Source of the DNA: Komarekiella atlantica HA4396-MV6
Lineage (GTDB): Bacteria > Cyanobacteriota > Cyanobacteriia > Cyanobacteriales > Nostocaceae
Direction: 5' to 3'
DNA length: 64,000 bases
NCBI GenBank assembly: GCA_019359395.1
Contig: JAHHHK010000010.1
Span: forward strand, 1 to 64,000
The position numbers and the translations under genes were made by a program. The notes under the pieces were generated by a model, which ran no database searches, was not told where the DNA came from, and was given only the letters and a program-made list of their open reading frames with translations. This document shows positions 7,685-16,866 of the stretch, piece by piece (the first letter of the stretch is position 1; each line of letters begins with the position of its first letter).

Positions 7685-8866
7685 ATGAATCGAAATTTCT
7701 GGATTACTGCTTTAATTGCCTTTATTAATTCCTTGAGTTTTACAGTTTTAATTCCCATTATCTATCTTTATGGCAAACAATTCGGGCTTAGCGATTTCCA
7801 GACCAGTTTGCTATTTTCGATTTACTCCATAGCTCAGTTTTTTGCAACTCCCGTCATCGGTAAACTCTCAGATCGCTTTGGACGCAAGCCTTTATTGATT
7901 ATCAGTTTAGCTGGAACTGCGATCGCTAACTTAATAGCTGGAACTGCGACAACAGCAGTTGTTCTTTTTCTGGCTCGACTCTTAGATGGCGTTACCGGAG
8001 GCAACACTTCTGTTGCTCAAGCGGTTATTTCAGATATTACCACTCCAGAAAATCGCGCTCGTGGATTTGGGATTTATGGGGCAGCATTGGGGTTAGGCTT
8101 TGTATTAGGGCCAGTCACGAGTTTATTAGCACAGCAGATTTCTTTAGGTGCTGCATTTTTAGTTTCAGGTGCGATCGCATTTGTAGCGCTTTTAATTACA
8201 GTCTTTTATTTACCTGAAACTCTACAAAATCGAGCCGAAAAAGCTCACAACATTTTTGATTTAGGTTTAGGAAATTTAATCAGAGGTTTGGCTATACCTA
8301 AAGTCGGTATTCTGCTGATAATTAACTTTTTTATTGGCACAACTTTTACTATTTTTACTTATGCTTTTCAACCCTACTTTCTTAATGTATTGGGTCAAAA
8401 TAGCCAGTCTTTGACACTGATGTTTCTCACATTTGGAGTACTAGGCGTAATCATGCAGACTTGGGGTGTCTCACTTCTTAGCCAAAGATTTAACCTTGTT
8501 AGTATATTATTTCTAGGCTTATTTATTCGCAGTTTCTCATTTGTCCTGATGCCAGTTTGGCCAAACATTGTTTACTTTGTAGGAGTTAGTATACTTTTTT
8601 CTCTGTTTAATTCTTTAGTTCAACCCATGATTAACACACTAATTTCTCTCAACGCTAATCCTCAAGACCAAGGGACTGCAATGGGTTTGAACGCATCGTA
8701 TTTAAGCATCGCCAATGGTGTTGGGCCTGTAATTGCCGGAATGTTGATTCATCAATCGAATCCTAATACCTATAGCTATCCGTTATATTTAGCTGGATTA
8801 CTTACTTTTTTAGTATTATTTTTAGCAATAGTTACTCGCAAAAGATATGCAAATCAAGTTAAATAA
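7685..8866 (+). CDS. MFS transporter (multidrug/TetA-like efflux)
   Basis: 393 residues with about 12 hydrophobic segments. The MFS motif A is GKLSDRFGRKPLL in the loop between TM2 and TM3, and the DGVTGGNTSVAQAVISD stretch in TM4-5 is typical of the TetA/DHA1 efflux group. It is predicted to be a proton-driven exporter in the plasma membrane. Substrate is unknown; the family covers tetracyclines, other drugs and sugars. It is divergent from the K+ channel gene and appears monocistronic. The ATG at 7685 gives the canonical short N-terminus before TM1. Confidence 0.88.
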   Translation: MNRNFWITALIAFINSLSFTVLIPIIYLYGKQFGLSDFQTSLLFSIYSIAQFFATPVIGKLSDRFGRKPLLIISLAGTAIANLIAGTATTAVVLFLARLLDGVTGGNTSVAQAVISDITTPENRARGFGIYGAALGLGFVLGPVTSLLAQQISLGAAFLVSGAIAFVALLITVFYLPETLQNRAEKAHNIFDLGLGNLIRGLAIPKVGILLIINFFIGTTFTIFTYAFQPYFLNVLGQNSQSLTLMFLTFGVLGVIMQTWGVSLLSQRFNLVSILFLGLFIRSFSFVLMPVWPNIVYFVGVSILFSLFNSLVQPMINTLISLNANPQDQGTAMGLNASYLSIANGVGPVIAGMLIHQSNPNTYSYPLYLAGLLTFLVLFLAIVTRKRYANQVK

Positions 8867-8947
8867 AAGTAAATCAAATGATAAAATTCGTAGTAAAAAT
8901 ATAGGGCGAGCATTGCCCACCCTACTGTTGATTAAGTTGCTATGAGT

Positions 8948-9838
8948 TTATTTTTCAGACTTTGGTTGTTGACCTTTAGAACAGCGGTCAAACCACTCTT
9001 GATATTTTTTCTGGCGTGACTCATCTTCAACAGCAATAGTCACTCGTACATGCTTGCATCCCTGATTTCGTTCTAGAGCGATCGCATTCAATAGTAAACT
9101 AGCAATTTTAGGCGAACTAAATTCACCACTCACTGTTAAACCACTATCAAAATTTGTAATTCCAAATCTTTCAGCTTCAGTTAACTCAACGTCAAGAATT
9201 TCCCCTTCTCCTAAATCAATTTCTGCAAGTTGTTTGTGTTCTGGACTCACTTGTTCAACAATAAGCTTCTCTCGCCTGATGGGAACTTGGATCATCCGGG
9301 TTTCGATTTGTTTGCGAACAATAACCTCTCCAACTTTCCGTTTACCAGTTTCAACGAATAATCGTTCCTCTAGTAGCCGAATAATTTTTTCTTCCTCAAC
9401 CTCTGCTAAATTTACTGACTCAACCTGATTATTTATAGTTTGACTATGCACTATTTGCTCAGTTGAGTTACCTGATAGTTTTTGGTCGCCTGGTGTTTCT
9501 GTTCCTAAATATTCAGGCATATGCTCTATTTCTAAGTGGTCTAGATCTATGAAAACAGATTTAGTCGGTTTATCAATTTTTTTTATTTTCTGACTCTGCA
9601 ATCTAAATAGAGAATACTGATCTCCCAACTGATGACCGTATTCTAAATTTTTTTGATTCACTTGCTTAGATATAATCAAATTTAGTTGATGATTGGCATC
9701 TACAACTAAATCCTGAACCTCGCCTACTCGCTGACCTTGCTTATCGAACACAGTAAAATTTTTTACCTTTGTTTTCAGGTCGGCTAATAAGTTGTTAACG
9801 CGAGATTTTAATTTTGCCTGTCCAACGTTTTGTACCAT
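8948..9838 (-). CDS. PRC-barrel-like / DUF2382 protein, copy 1 (divergent)
   Basis: 296 residues. The N-terminal part (FTVFDKQGQRVGEVQDLVVD, residues 28-47) resembles a PRC-barrel strand pattern. A linker follows, then a DUF2382-type segment (LLEERLFVETGKRKVGEV, then RREKLIVEQVSP) with alternating charged strands. DUF2382/YsnF-like proteins are general-stress proteins of unknown biochemistry; cyanobacterial relatives include the akinete-marker AvaK group. The C-terminus (ALERNQGCKHVRVTIAVEDESR) differs from the two copies downstream. It is the first of three related minus-strand genes by coordinate but has its own upstream region. No signal peptide. Function is inferred only from family. Confidence 0.7.
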   Translation of the reverse strand: MVQNVGQAKLKSRVNNLLADLKTKVKNFTVFDKQGQRVGEVQDLVVDANHQLNLIISKQVNQKNLEYGHQLGDQYSLFRLQSQKIKKIDKPTKSVFIDLDHLEIEHMPEYLGTETPGDQKLSGNSTEQIVHSQTINNQVESVNLAEVEEEKIIRLLEERLFVETGKRKVGEVIVRKQIETRMIQVPIRREKLIVEQVSPEHKQLAEIDLGEGEILDVELTEAERFGITNFDSGLTVSGEFSSPKIASLLLNAIALERNQGCKHVRVTIAVEDESRQKKYQEWFDRCSKGQQPKSEK

Positions 9839-10001
9839 CGCTAGTTATTTATATACAAATATAAACTGATTTTTACTCAGCTAAATCAAATTTTTTTACC
9901 ATATTTAAGCTATTAGCAGTACAGGCAAAGCTAATCAGACAGCCCCACCTGTACTGTATTACATTAGTCCTTAGCTAATAACTAATGTCTATTTATGTCG
10001 T

Positions 10002-10910
10002 CTAACGTTCTTCAATTGGAAGACCAGAAGCATCCACATCTAACTCTTCACGACGCACAGTTTCTTGAGTTTCAACTGTGTCTTGATCCACGACTTTTTT
10101 GACTCTAACTTCTTCACGCACAAATGCTTCTTTGCGAATTTCAGGAGTTTCTTCGTGAATTTCCATACGAGCAACTTCGCCTTCGCGGAAGTTAGCTTCG
10201 CCAGGAGAAACAACAGTTCCGGCGTCTGTTGGAGTTACACGCTCAATTACAACTCTTTCTTTTTCTACTGGTACTGCAACTCGTGCAGTTTCGGTTTCAA
10301 CATGTTTGCCAATCGCTACTTCTCCAGTTTTTTGGCGTCTCTTGTTGGCAACTAACCTTTCCTCATACAATTTCAGGGTTTGATTATTTCCCTCATTTAC
10401 CCCGTATAAAGCAGGTTCATGCTCGTAAGTGTAGTTATCGCGGTTGTAAGTTGGTGTGGGGGTGGGGGTCGTCGTTGGCTGATATTCTGTACCTAAAGCT
10501 GCTGATGCTTCTAAAGGCCTTGATGCTTCTACAGGTACAGTGTTGTAGTCTCCGGGACGGCGATATACTCCACGTACCCGTTCTTCATAGTCGTAATCAA
10601 GAGTTTGGCGTTCATCAAACTCAGGTAAAGCTTCTGCTTGCTCTCTGGTCATACCAACGGCGTAGGCGCGGTCAACATTATAGTCAATACGGGTACGACC
10701 AATTGGGAGCAATACTTTCTTGCCAAAAATCCAAAAACCTAAGTCAACTACTAGATAGCGGAAATGACCTTCTTCATCTACCAGAACATCACTTACAGAG
10801 CCAATCTTTTCATCAGTTCCTTCTGTGTAAACACCAAGTCCCTTAATTTCCCGACCTTCAAAAGTATCTCGATAATTAGGCTCAAAATCTTCTAATTTGT
10901 AAAGAACCAT
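10002..10910 (-). CDS. PRC-barrel / DUF2382 stress protein, copy 2
   Basis: 302 residues. The PRC-barrel domain (residues 1-100) contains VYTEGTDEKIGSVSDVLVDE and a GKKVLLPIGRTRID core. A Thr/Pro-rich linker (TPTPTPTYNRDNYTYEHEPA) follows, then DUF2382 (residues about 175-300: YEERLVANKRRQKTGEVAIG, ARVAVPVEKERVVIERV, EAFVREEVRVKKVV). It is highly charged and probably cytoplasmic or membrane-peripheral. It is closely similar to the next copy (11198-12040), so the two are a tandem duplication. Relatives are induced by stress or in akinetes; that role here is inference from the family. Confidence 0.8.
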   Translation of the reverse strand: MVLYKLEDFEPNYRDTFEGREIKGLGVYTEGTDEKIGSVSDVLVDEEGHFRYLVVDLGFWIFGKKVLLPIGRTRIDYNVDRAYAVGMTREQAEALPEFDERQTLDYDYEERVRGVYRRPGDYNTVPVEASRPLEASAALGTEYQPTTTPTPTPTYNRDNYTYEHEPALYGVNEGNNQTLKLYEERLVANKRRQKTGEVAIGKHVETETARVAVPVEKERVVIERVTPTDAGTVVSPGEANFREGEVARMEIHEETPEIRKEAFVREEVRVKKVVDQDTVETQETVRREELDVDASGLPIEER

Positions 10911-11197
10911 ATATTAGCCCTCAAGCTTTTTGTATAACATAGTTCTAAATTAGGCATTTCTTTACTTTTCTACCTCCTTCCAGCGAATGAATTGTCTCAA
11001 TCACGCAGCATCAAAAGTTATAGGTATTTTTTGTGCAGACAAATAAATAAAATATTTCAGTATATAATTTTGAAAATGTAATTAATCTGAATGCATTATT
11101 GTTGGCAAAATTAAAAGTGCAGGCAGAGAGAAAAATTTACTCTGCCTGCATAACTTTCTTATTAAAAACGTGCCTAACAAATTTATAGACTAGCTAC

Positions 11198-12040
11198 TTA
11201 AATTGCTTGATGTGTAGTCCCACCATTTTCATCCACATGTAACTCACCCGCTGTATTTACATCTAACTCTTCTCGACGAATTGTGTCTTGTGCTTCTACA
11301 GTATCTCGCTCTACGACTTTCTTGACTCGAATTTCTTCACGCACAAATGCTTCTTTATGAATGTTAGGCATTTCTTCGTATACTTCTATGCGTGCGACTT
11401 CTCCTTCTTGGAACTTAAGTTCATTGGGATCTATTACTGTGCCTCCTGGTGTTGGCGGAACTCGCTCAATCAGAACACGTTCTTTTTGAACGGGTACTGC
11501 AACGCGTGCAGTTTCCGTTTCAATGTGCTTACTAACTGCTACTTCTCCAGTTTTGACACGGTGCTTATTGGCAATTAACCGTTCTTCATAAAGTCTGAAA
11601 GTTTGATTATATTGCTCATTTAAATCGTATAAAGCTGGTTCTTGCTGGTAATTGTATGTCTCCCGATCATAAATTGCATTGCTAGTTGAGGAGCGAAATA
11701 CATTGCGTACTTTTTCCTCATACTCTTGATCAATGCTCGCATCTTCTCTGTACTCAGGTAAATTTTCTATTTGCTGTTTACTTAGTCCATTCACAGAGAC
11801 GCGTCTTTCAGGATAATTGATGCGGGAAAGACCAATAGGTAGTAGTATTTTCTTACTAACGAAATCTAAGCTGGTATCAAGAACTAAATACCGAAAACGA
11901 CCGTCTTGATCAACTAAAACGTCGGCAACTGAGCCTATTCTTTCTCCGCCTTGAGTATAAACATCTAACGCTTTAACATCATCACCGCCAAATGTTTCTC
12001 GATAGTTTGGGTCAAAATGTTCAAGTTTGTGAAGAGGCAT
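11198..12040 (-). CDS. PRC-barrel / DUF2382 stress protein, copy 3
   Basis: 280 residues with the same order as copy 2: PRC-barrel (VYTQGGERIGSVADVLVDQ, KKILLPIGLSRINYPE) at residues 1-100, a shorter linker (NAIYDRETYNYQQEPALYDL), then DUF2382 (YEERLIANKHRVKTGEVAVS, ARVAVPVQKERVLIERV, EAFVREEIRVKKVV). The linker is the main difference from copy 2. The 287-bp gap between the copies holds no terminator-like hairpin but enough sequence for a separate promoter. Confidence 0.8.
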   Translation of the reverse strand: MPLHKLEHFDPNYRETFGGDDVKALDVYTQGGERIGSVADVLVDQDGRFRYLVLDTSLDFVSKKILLPIGLSRINYPERRVSVNGLSKQQIENLPEYREDASIDQEYEEKVRNVFRSSTSNAIYDRETYNYQQEPALYDLNEQYNQTFRLYEERLIANKHRVKTGEVAVSKHIETETARVAVPVQKERVLIERVPPTPGGTVIDPNELKFQEGEVARIEVYEEMPNIHKEAFVREEIRVKKVVERDTVEAQDTIRREELDVNTAGELHVDENGGTTHQAI

Positions 12041-12300
12041 ATGCTGTTCCCAAATTATTTAAAATATCTATCTCCAAGCGTAAAAACTCTGATGCTGGTT
12101 TGCCTCATACTGGCGACTTAATTCAAGTGAGATATTTTATGGTGGGTGACTATTAGTTTGCTTGTGTAAACTTGTCTGGGTAAAGGGTAAGGGGGAAAGG
12201 TTTATTTCTTTTCCTTTTTGCCAACCTACACAGATCATTTTTGGATTGGTAAACTACTAACACTTGATAAGTGAATAAGAAAAAGTCTTAAGTCTATTCA

Positions 12301-14214
12301 TCATCGCTCGGCATATAACTTAGCTGATACCCCTATAGGCTGTCTAACTTGCGATTTCACGGCTTCAACAATAGCATCGGCGTCAATTTTGGCGGCATGA
12401 AGCAGTTCTTCTGGTGTGCCGGAACCTGGCATATCATGCACTGCTAGCTTTATTATTCGCAGTTGGGGGCCGTTGTAGGTGGGAGTATTACTAGTACCAG
12501 CAAAAGCATCAAGCACAGCAGCACCTAATCCGCCTTCACTCCAGTGGTCTTCGACGACTACCAAATTACCATTTGTATCGCGTGCAGCTTGATGAAGTGT
12601 CTGCATATCAATGGGTTTGACAGAATAAGCATCAATGACACGTACCGTGATATCTTCATTTATCAGGCGATCGCAGGCTTTAAGCGCTTCATGTAAAGTA
12701 ATACCAGCAGCAATTACAGTGGCTTGATCTTTTTGAGAACTATGAACTACCTTGCTACCACCAATGGGAAACTCTTCATCAGCACCATAGATTACTGGCG
12801 TACTTTCCCGTGTGGTGCGGAGGTAAACAACTCCATTGCGATCGCTCATTTGAGCTACTAGTTTAGCAGTTTGATTGGCATCACTCGGATATAGTACGGT
12901 ACTATTCCACACCGCTTGAAAGGCTGCTAAATCCTCCAATGCCATTTGGGAAGGGCCATCCTCACCAATTGACACCCCAGCATGAGAACCCACTAATTTA
13001 ATGTTGGCGCGTGAAATCGCAGCCATGCGTACAAAGTCGTAGGCTCTACTCAAGAAGGCGGCAAAGGTAGAAGCAAAGGGTTTGTATTGTCGCACTTGCA
13101 AACCTACCGCAGCTGCTACTAGTTGCTGTTCAGCAATGTACATCTCAAAGTAGCGCTCAGGAAAGGCTTCGGCAAAATCTTCAGCGTAAGTGGAATTGCT
13201 CACCTCGGCATCAAGGGCAACTACATCAGGTCGAGCCGCTCCCAAAGCTTTGAGAGCATCACCATAAGCGCGACGTGTTGCTACCTTTGCACCTTTCTCA
13301 TAAGTGGGAAGTTGTAACGGTTGAGGATTAGCGATTGTAGCGGGTTGGACTTGTTCTTCGGGCTTATCTACCTGGATTATAATGTGACGTTCACCGCCTA
13401 ACTCGGCGATCGCCTTTTTTTCCTGTTCTAGTTTCAGTGCCTTGCCATGCCAACCACCTAAATCTTCTAAAGCAACCACACCTTTGCCTTTTTTTGTCCG
13501 TGCAATAATTACCGTGGGGCGATCGTTAATGCTCAAAGCGGCGCTAAATGCTTGATCAATCTCCAGCAAGTTGTTACCATCAATCTCAATCGCTTGCCAG
13601 CCAAAGGCTCTGGCACGAGTAGCGTAAGCTTGTGTGTTCCAACCAAGTTCAGTTTGACCACGCTGCCCTAGTCGATTGACATCGATAATGGCAATTAGAT
13701 TGTCTAAGGTGTAGTGTCCAGCATGATCAAAAGCTTCCCATACCGAGCCTTCGGCTGTTTCACTATCACCAAGTAGTACCCAGACATGGTATGGCAATTG
13801 ATCTAAATATTTACCTGCTAGAGCCACTCCTACACCAATCGGCAATCCTTGCCCCAAAGAGCCGGTCGCCACATCAACCCAGGGCAAAACTGGTGTAGGA
13901 TGACCTTCCAAACGACTCCCCAATTTTCGCAGCGACAGCAATTCCTCATCGGTGATTACACCCGCAGCTTTATACATGGCATAAAGTAGCGGTGCAGCAT
14001 GTCCTTTTGAGAGGATGAAGCGATCGTTATTGGGGTAATGTGGATTGTCAAAGTCGTAGCGCAGATATTTAGATATTAAAACCGCTATTAAATCGGCAGC
14101 AGACATCGACGAAGTAGGATGACCCGAACCGGCAATAGTTGTGGCGCGAATACTATCTACACGCAACTGTTGTGCCAGCTCATGCCATTGGTGCAGTTGC
14201 TCCTGTGTGGTCAT
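12301..14214 (-). CDS. Transketolase (animal-like short form)
   Basis: 637 residues from the ATG at 14214, which follows an AGGAAAAC ribosome-binding-like stretch; a start at 14259 would add 15 residues and is less likely. The N-terminus (RVDSIRATTIAGSGHPTSSM, then ILSKGHAAPLLYAMY) and the thiamine-diphosphate motif GDSETAEGSVWEAFDHAGHY are clear, followed by the pyrimidine domain (VALDAEVSNSTYAEDF) and the C-terminal domain (VRVIDAYSVKPID). The wording matches the roughly 620-residue animal/archaeal-like transketolase group rather than the roughly 670-residue Calvin-cycle enzyme of cyanobacteria, so it is probably a second, accessory transketolase moving two-carbon units between sugar phosphates. 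It is monocistronic. Confidence 0.88.
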   Translation of the reverse strand: MTTQEQLHQWHELAQQLRVDSIRATTIAGSGHPTSSMSAADLIAVLISKYLRYDFDNPHYPNNDRFILSKGHAAPLLYAMYKAAGVITDEELLSLRKLGSRLEGHPTPVLPWVDVATGSLGQGLPIGVGVALAGKYLDQLPYHVWVLLGDSETAEGSVWEAFDHAGHYTLDNLIAIIDVNRLGQRGQTELGWNTQAYATRARAFGWQAIEIDGNNLLEIDQAFSAALSINDRPTVIIARTKKGKGVVALEDLGGWHGKALKLEQEKKAIAELGGERHIIIQVDKPEEQVQPATIANPQPLQLPTYEKGAKVATRRAYGDALKALGAARPDVVALDAEVSNSTYAEDFAEAFPERYFEMYIAEQQLVAAAVGLQVRQYKPFASTFAAFLSRAYDFVRMAAISRANIKLVGSHAGVSIGEDGPSQMALEDLAAFQAVWNSTVLYPSDANQTAKLVAQMSDRNGVVYLRTTRESTPVIYGADEEFPIGGSKVVHSSQKDQATVIAAGITLHEALKACDRLINEDITVRVIDAYSVKPIDMQTLHQAARDTNGNLVVVEDHWSEGGLGAAVLDAFAGTSNTPTYNGPQLRIIKLAVHDMPGSGTPEELLHAAKIDADAIVEAVKSQVRQPIGVSAKLYAER

Positions 14215-14356
14215 AGTTGTTTTCCTGAATGAAAATACAGGGAATTTATCAATAAGCAATGGTGAAGCGGACAGGGTTAAAAATCGAAAAAGTTACGAAA
14301 TGGTAAAATTTTCATCCAAATCTTTGGAATATGCCGATGGTAATTACTGGGCTATT

Positions 14357-14401
14357 GGTCAGATCCCCGACTTCTTAAAGAAAGAAGTCGGGGATCTGAC
14401 C
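14357..14401. repeat. Perfect 20-bp-arm hairpin AGATCCCCGACTTCTT, copy 2
   Basis: GGTCAGATCCCCGACTTCTT (14357-14376) is exactly complementary to the reversed segment 14382-14401, with a five-base AAAGA loop. It is the same palindrome as 6332-6364. It lies in the leader of the minus-strand transketolase gene and about 280 bases past the acetyltransferase stop. The rest of 14215-14678 is AT-rich with no gene. Confidence 0.65.
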
Positions 14402-14678
14402 ACCGTAATTTTTTAAACTCAAAAGAGATAAGAATGTGAGTAATCTTGGTCAGAGTACTTTTCTTCTTTAATTTACTTTAGAGAGTGGAAAAAACAATAA
14501 CTTCTTTCTAATGGTATAACCGCTGTTTCCTTCTCAAGGCAGACAAAAATTACAACCAATTTTATTAATTTAGATAGATGTATGGATTAATACTAACTAT
14601 AATTGATTCCATACGTGAGTTTAGATATAATAGAAAAAACGCCTATAAGATTGATTAAAAGCAAATTGAGTAATTCAA

Positions 14679-15143
14679 TTAAGAAAGAAGCTTTTCCATG
14701 ACAAAATTGATGAATTTTTGACCCTTACGCTCTACCTCTTGCTTTCTAACAACAATAAAATCTTTGTTTTCAAAGAAAGGTTTAGCTGTAATACTGGCTT
14801 CTGTAAATAACCTTTTAATCTCTAAAGCTCTTGCCTTTGCTTCAATGTGTTCTAAAATTTGTGTGCCAACTCCTTGCCTTTGAAAGTCTTTATGGCAATA
14901 AAAACAATCAATATGACCATTTGCTTCTAATTGCCCAAAACCAATAATTCTATTATCCTCCTCTGCCACATAAGTAAACTTATCTCCTAAACGTTTAATC
15001 CAAACTTCGATATCTGTATTTGCCGATGCCCAAGCGTCTACTTGGGCTTTTGTGTAATCATGAATATTTATCTCATGAACGGTGTCATAAAATAATTTGA
15101 TAATTTCTTCGGTATCGTCTATTTTGTATATTCGTAAATGCAT
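14679..15143 (-). CDS. GNAT-family N-acetyltransferase
   Basis: 154 residues from the ATG at 15143 (a TTG six bases earlier is less likely). It has the GNAT fold: an N-terminal helix (YKIDDTEEIIKLFYDTVHEI), a central strand (FTYVAEEDNRIIGFGQL), the acetyl-CoA loop FQRQGVGTQILEHIE (Q/RxxGxG/A motif) and a C-terminal strand (KQEVERKGQKFINFVMEKLL). It transfers an acetyl group from acetyl-CoA; the acceptor is unknown. It resembles the small PhnO/YafP-like stand-alone acetyltransferases. The gene is AT-rich relative to its neighbours, which hints at horizontal acquisition. No operon partner. Confidence 0.82.
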   Translation of the reverse strand: MHLRIYKIDDTEEIIKLFYDTVHEINIHDYTKAQVDAWASANTDIEVWIKRLGDKFTYVAEEDNRIIGFGQLEANGHIDCFYCHKDFQRQGVGTQILEHIEAKARALEIKRLFTEASITAKPFFENKDFIVVRKQEVERKGQKFINFVMEKLLS

Positions 15144-15266
15144 AAGCAAGGGTATTGATGAAAAATAAATACTACTGGAAATATTATCGGCGATCGCCAG
15201 CTAGTTCAAACTTCTCATAATAAGCCGCAGCTAGATTTTAGTTTCCACACTTAAGGTGAGATTTTT

Positions 15267-15518
15267 ATGGTACCAACTGAAGAATTACCAGTGCCAAAGC
15301 GAACACCAAGCACAGTTCAAGAAATTCCCTCCCCCGGTATAACTCCCAAAGATTCACTAATTGCCAAAGGCTGGCAACGCGAACAGTATATTGGCATTAC
15401 AATTCTGTTGCTAAGCTTGGTTGCCGTTGTCGGGTTTTTTAGTCGCAGATTTGAATATGCGCTGTTGTTTGCTTTTGTCCTCAGCATCATCCTCATTGTG
15501 TTCTTTCTGACTGTTTAA
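15267..15518 (+). CDS. Small two-TM membrane protein
   Basis: 83 residues: a Pro-rich hydrophilic N-terminal half (about 45 residues) followed by two adjacent hydrophobic helices (ITILLLSLVAVVGFF and ALLFAFVLSIILIVFFLTV) split by SRRFEY. GGTGAG lies about 10 bases before the ATG at 15267. No family is recognised. Its stop is only about 15 bases from the stop of the minus-strand fusion gene, so the two are convergent. It is likely a real gene because of clean membrane topology and a usable ribosome-binding site. Confidence 0.6.
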   Translation: MVPTEELPVPKRTPSTVQEIPSPGITPKDSLIAKGWQREQYIGITILLLSLVAVVGFFSRRFEYALLFAFVLSIILIVFFLTV

Positions 15519-15531
15519 GTATTGAGCGTTC

Positions 15532-16680
15532 TCAATCAAACACAGGAGGCCAAAGTTCAGATACTACAAGTTCCCACTCAGGAAATAACTCTGAGACAGT
15601 AAGCTTTTCCCCATTTCCTAATACCGTCACTCCGCTGCTCGGTCGATAAACTGATACAGTCTGAGAATCTGGGTCAATTAATAGTGCTACCCTTACTCCC
15701 AAGTCTAAAAATCTTTGAATTATTTGCTGCACAGATATCAATCGGTCAAAGGCAGATTTAATCTCCACTACTAGATCAGGTACTAATTCGGGGTAAGTTC
15801 GCGGTACTCGCTTCAAGCGTTCCCGTGAAAAGAATGAGATACGCGGCGCGACTATATCTCCATTGGGTAACTGAAACCCACCTCTAGAGCCAATGATGTG
15901 CCCTAATTTGCGCGGTTCTACCCAAGAAAACAAAAATGCACAAAAGCGAGCGCTAATTTCACCAGAGGTAAAATCAGGCGGGGACTCATTCAAGTCATAC
16001 TCACGGGTAAAACCTCGATTAGGACTGATAGCTACAGCTGGTACGCCTAAAGACATAATTTCTGTCAACACTTCTTGCCAAAGGTTCTTCAGATTTACGC
16101 CTAGCTTTTTGAGCACCCCCACTGCTACCCCATCGGAGACACTCAGTACACCTAGCAAAAGATGCTCTGTACCAATGAATGTGTGACCTAATTTCTGAGA
16201 TTCTTCAACAGCTAAGTCCAAAACTTGCTTACCTTTGGGAGTAAAGGGATACTCTACGCCTTGAATTCCAGTCCCACGACCAATAATTTTTTCCACTTCA
16301 GTTTGAGCAGCCTCAAGGGTAATACCAGCAGACTTGAGAACCTTAGCCGCAAGACCATTGCCTTCTGCAATTAATCCAATCAAAATCTGTTCAGTACCAA
16401 CAAATTGATGCCCTAAGCGCTCACCTTCGCCTTGTGCAAGCACGATCGCCCGATATGCTTTGGCGGTGAATCTTTCAAACATAGAATTTTCCTCTGGTAA
16501 GAAGATGAATTGAATAGGATAGCGGAACACCTTGGCAATTTTGAAAGCTAAGGCCAAACTTGGGTCGTATTTGCCAACTTCAATAGCGTTGATGGTTTGA
16601 CGACTCACGCTTAAAAGTTTTGCTAATTCCGCCTGTGACCAATTGCGTTGAGTTCTAAGAAGACGTAAACGATTTTGCAT
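15532..16680 (-). CDS. XRE-type HTH / double Clp-N / Uma2 nuclease-like fusion protein
   Basis: 382 residues with four domains in one frame. (1) XRE helix-turn-helix, residues 1-60 ([20 protein letters not shown]), a DNA-binding domain. (2) Clp-N repeat 1, about 68-138 ([20 protein letters not shown]). (3) Clp-N repeat 2, about 145-212 ([20 protein letters not shown]), both as in ClpC/ClpB N-terminal substrate or adaptor docking domains, but with no AAA+ module. (4) Uma2/DUF820 PD-(D/E)XK-like domain, about 225-382 (PDLVVEIKS at 301-309, [11 protein letters not shown] at 328-337). The usual PD dipeptide preceding the first core strand is PR here (279-280), so catalysis is doubtful. No ATPase and no second toxin-like gene is adjacent; the divergent gene is KDPG aldolase 186 bp away. 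Domain assignment is confident; function is unknown. Confidence 0.82.
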   Translation of the reverse strand: MQNRLRLLRTQRNWSQAELAKLLSVSRQTINAIEVGKYDPSLALAFKIAKVFRYPIQFIFLPEENSMFERFTAKAYRAIVLAQGEGERLGHQFVGTEQILIGLIAEGNGLAAKVLKSAGITLEAAQTEVEKIIGRGTGIQGVEYPFTPKGKQVLDLAVEESQKLGHTFIGTEHLLLGVLSVSDGVAVGVLKKLGVNLKNLWQEVLTEIMSLGVPAVAISPNRGFTREYDLNESPPDFTSGEISARFCAFLFSWVEPRKLGHIIGSRGGFQLPNGDIVAPRISFFSRERLKRVPRTYPELVPDLVVEIKSAFDRLISVQQIIQRFLDLGVRVALLIDPDSQTVSVYRPSSGVTVLGNGEKLTVSELFPEWELVVSELWPPVFD

Positions 16681-16866
16681 TGCTTGGCTAAAAAAACTAG
16701 TGTATTCGCATAGTTTTTGCCTTGCCTGAATTTTATCGTAAACTTTACTTGTCTTTGTGTCAAGTTTGCTTTACAAAATATCAGCTATTATTTGTAGCGT
16801 TTTTAACAAAAAGCAACACATTAAGAGTTACCTAACCCCCATACCCAATCTCCAGTCAGAGTCAAA
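16681..16866. promoter_or_regulatory. Shared divergent promoter region of the HTH fusion gene and KDPG aldolase gene
   Basis: 186 bases between divergent starts. It includes ACTTG (16747-16751) and CAAGT (16762-16766) as inverted half-sites around a 10-base spacer, a plausible autoregulatory operator for an XRE protein. This is only a pattern; no known consensus is matched. Confidence 0.25.

Noticed and set aside
10065-10846. Phe- and Cys-rich plus-strand frames antisense to the DUF2382 genes
   Set aside because: Their composition is that of reverse-complemented charged repeats; the minus-strand genes are clearly coding.
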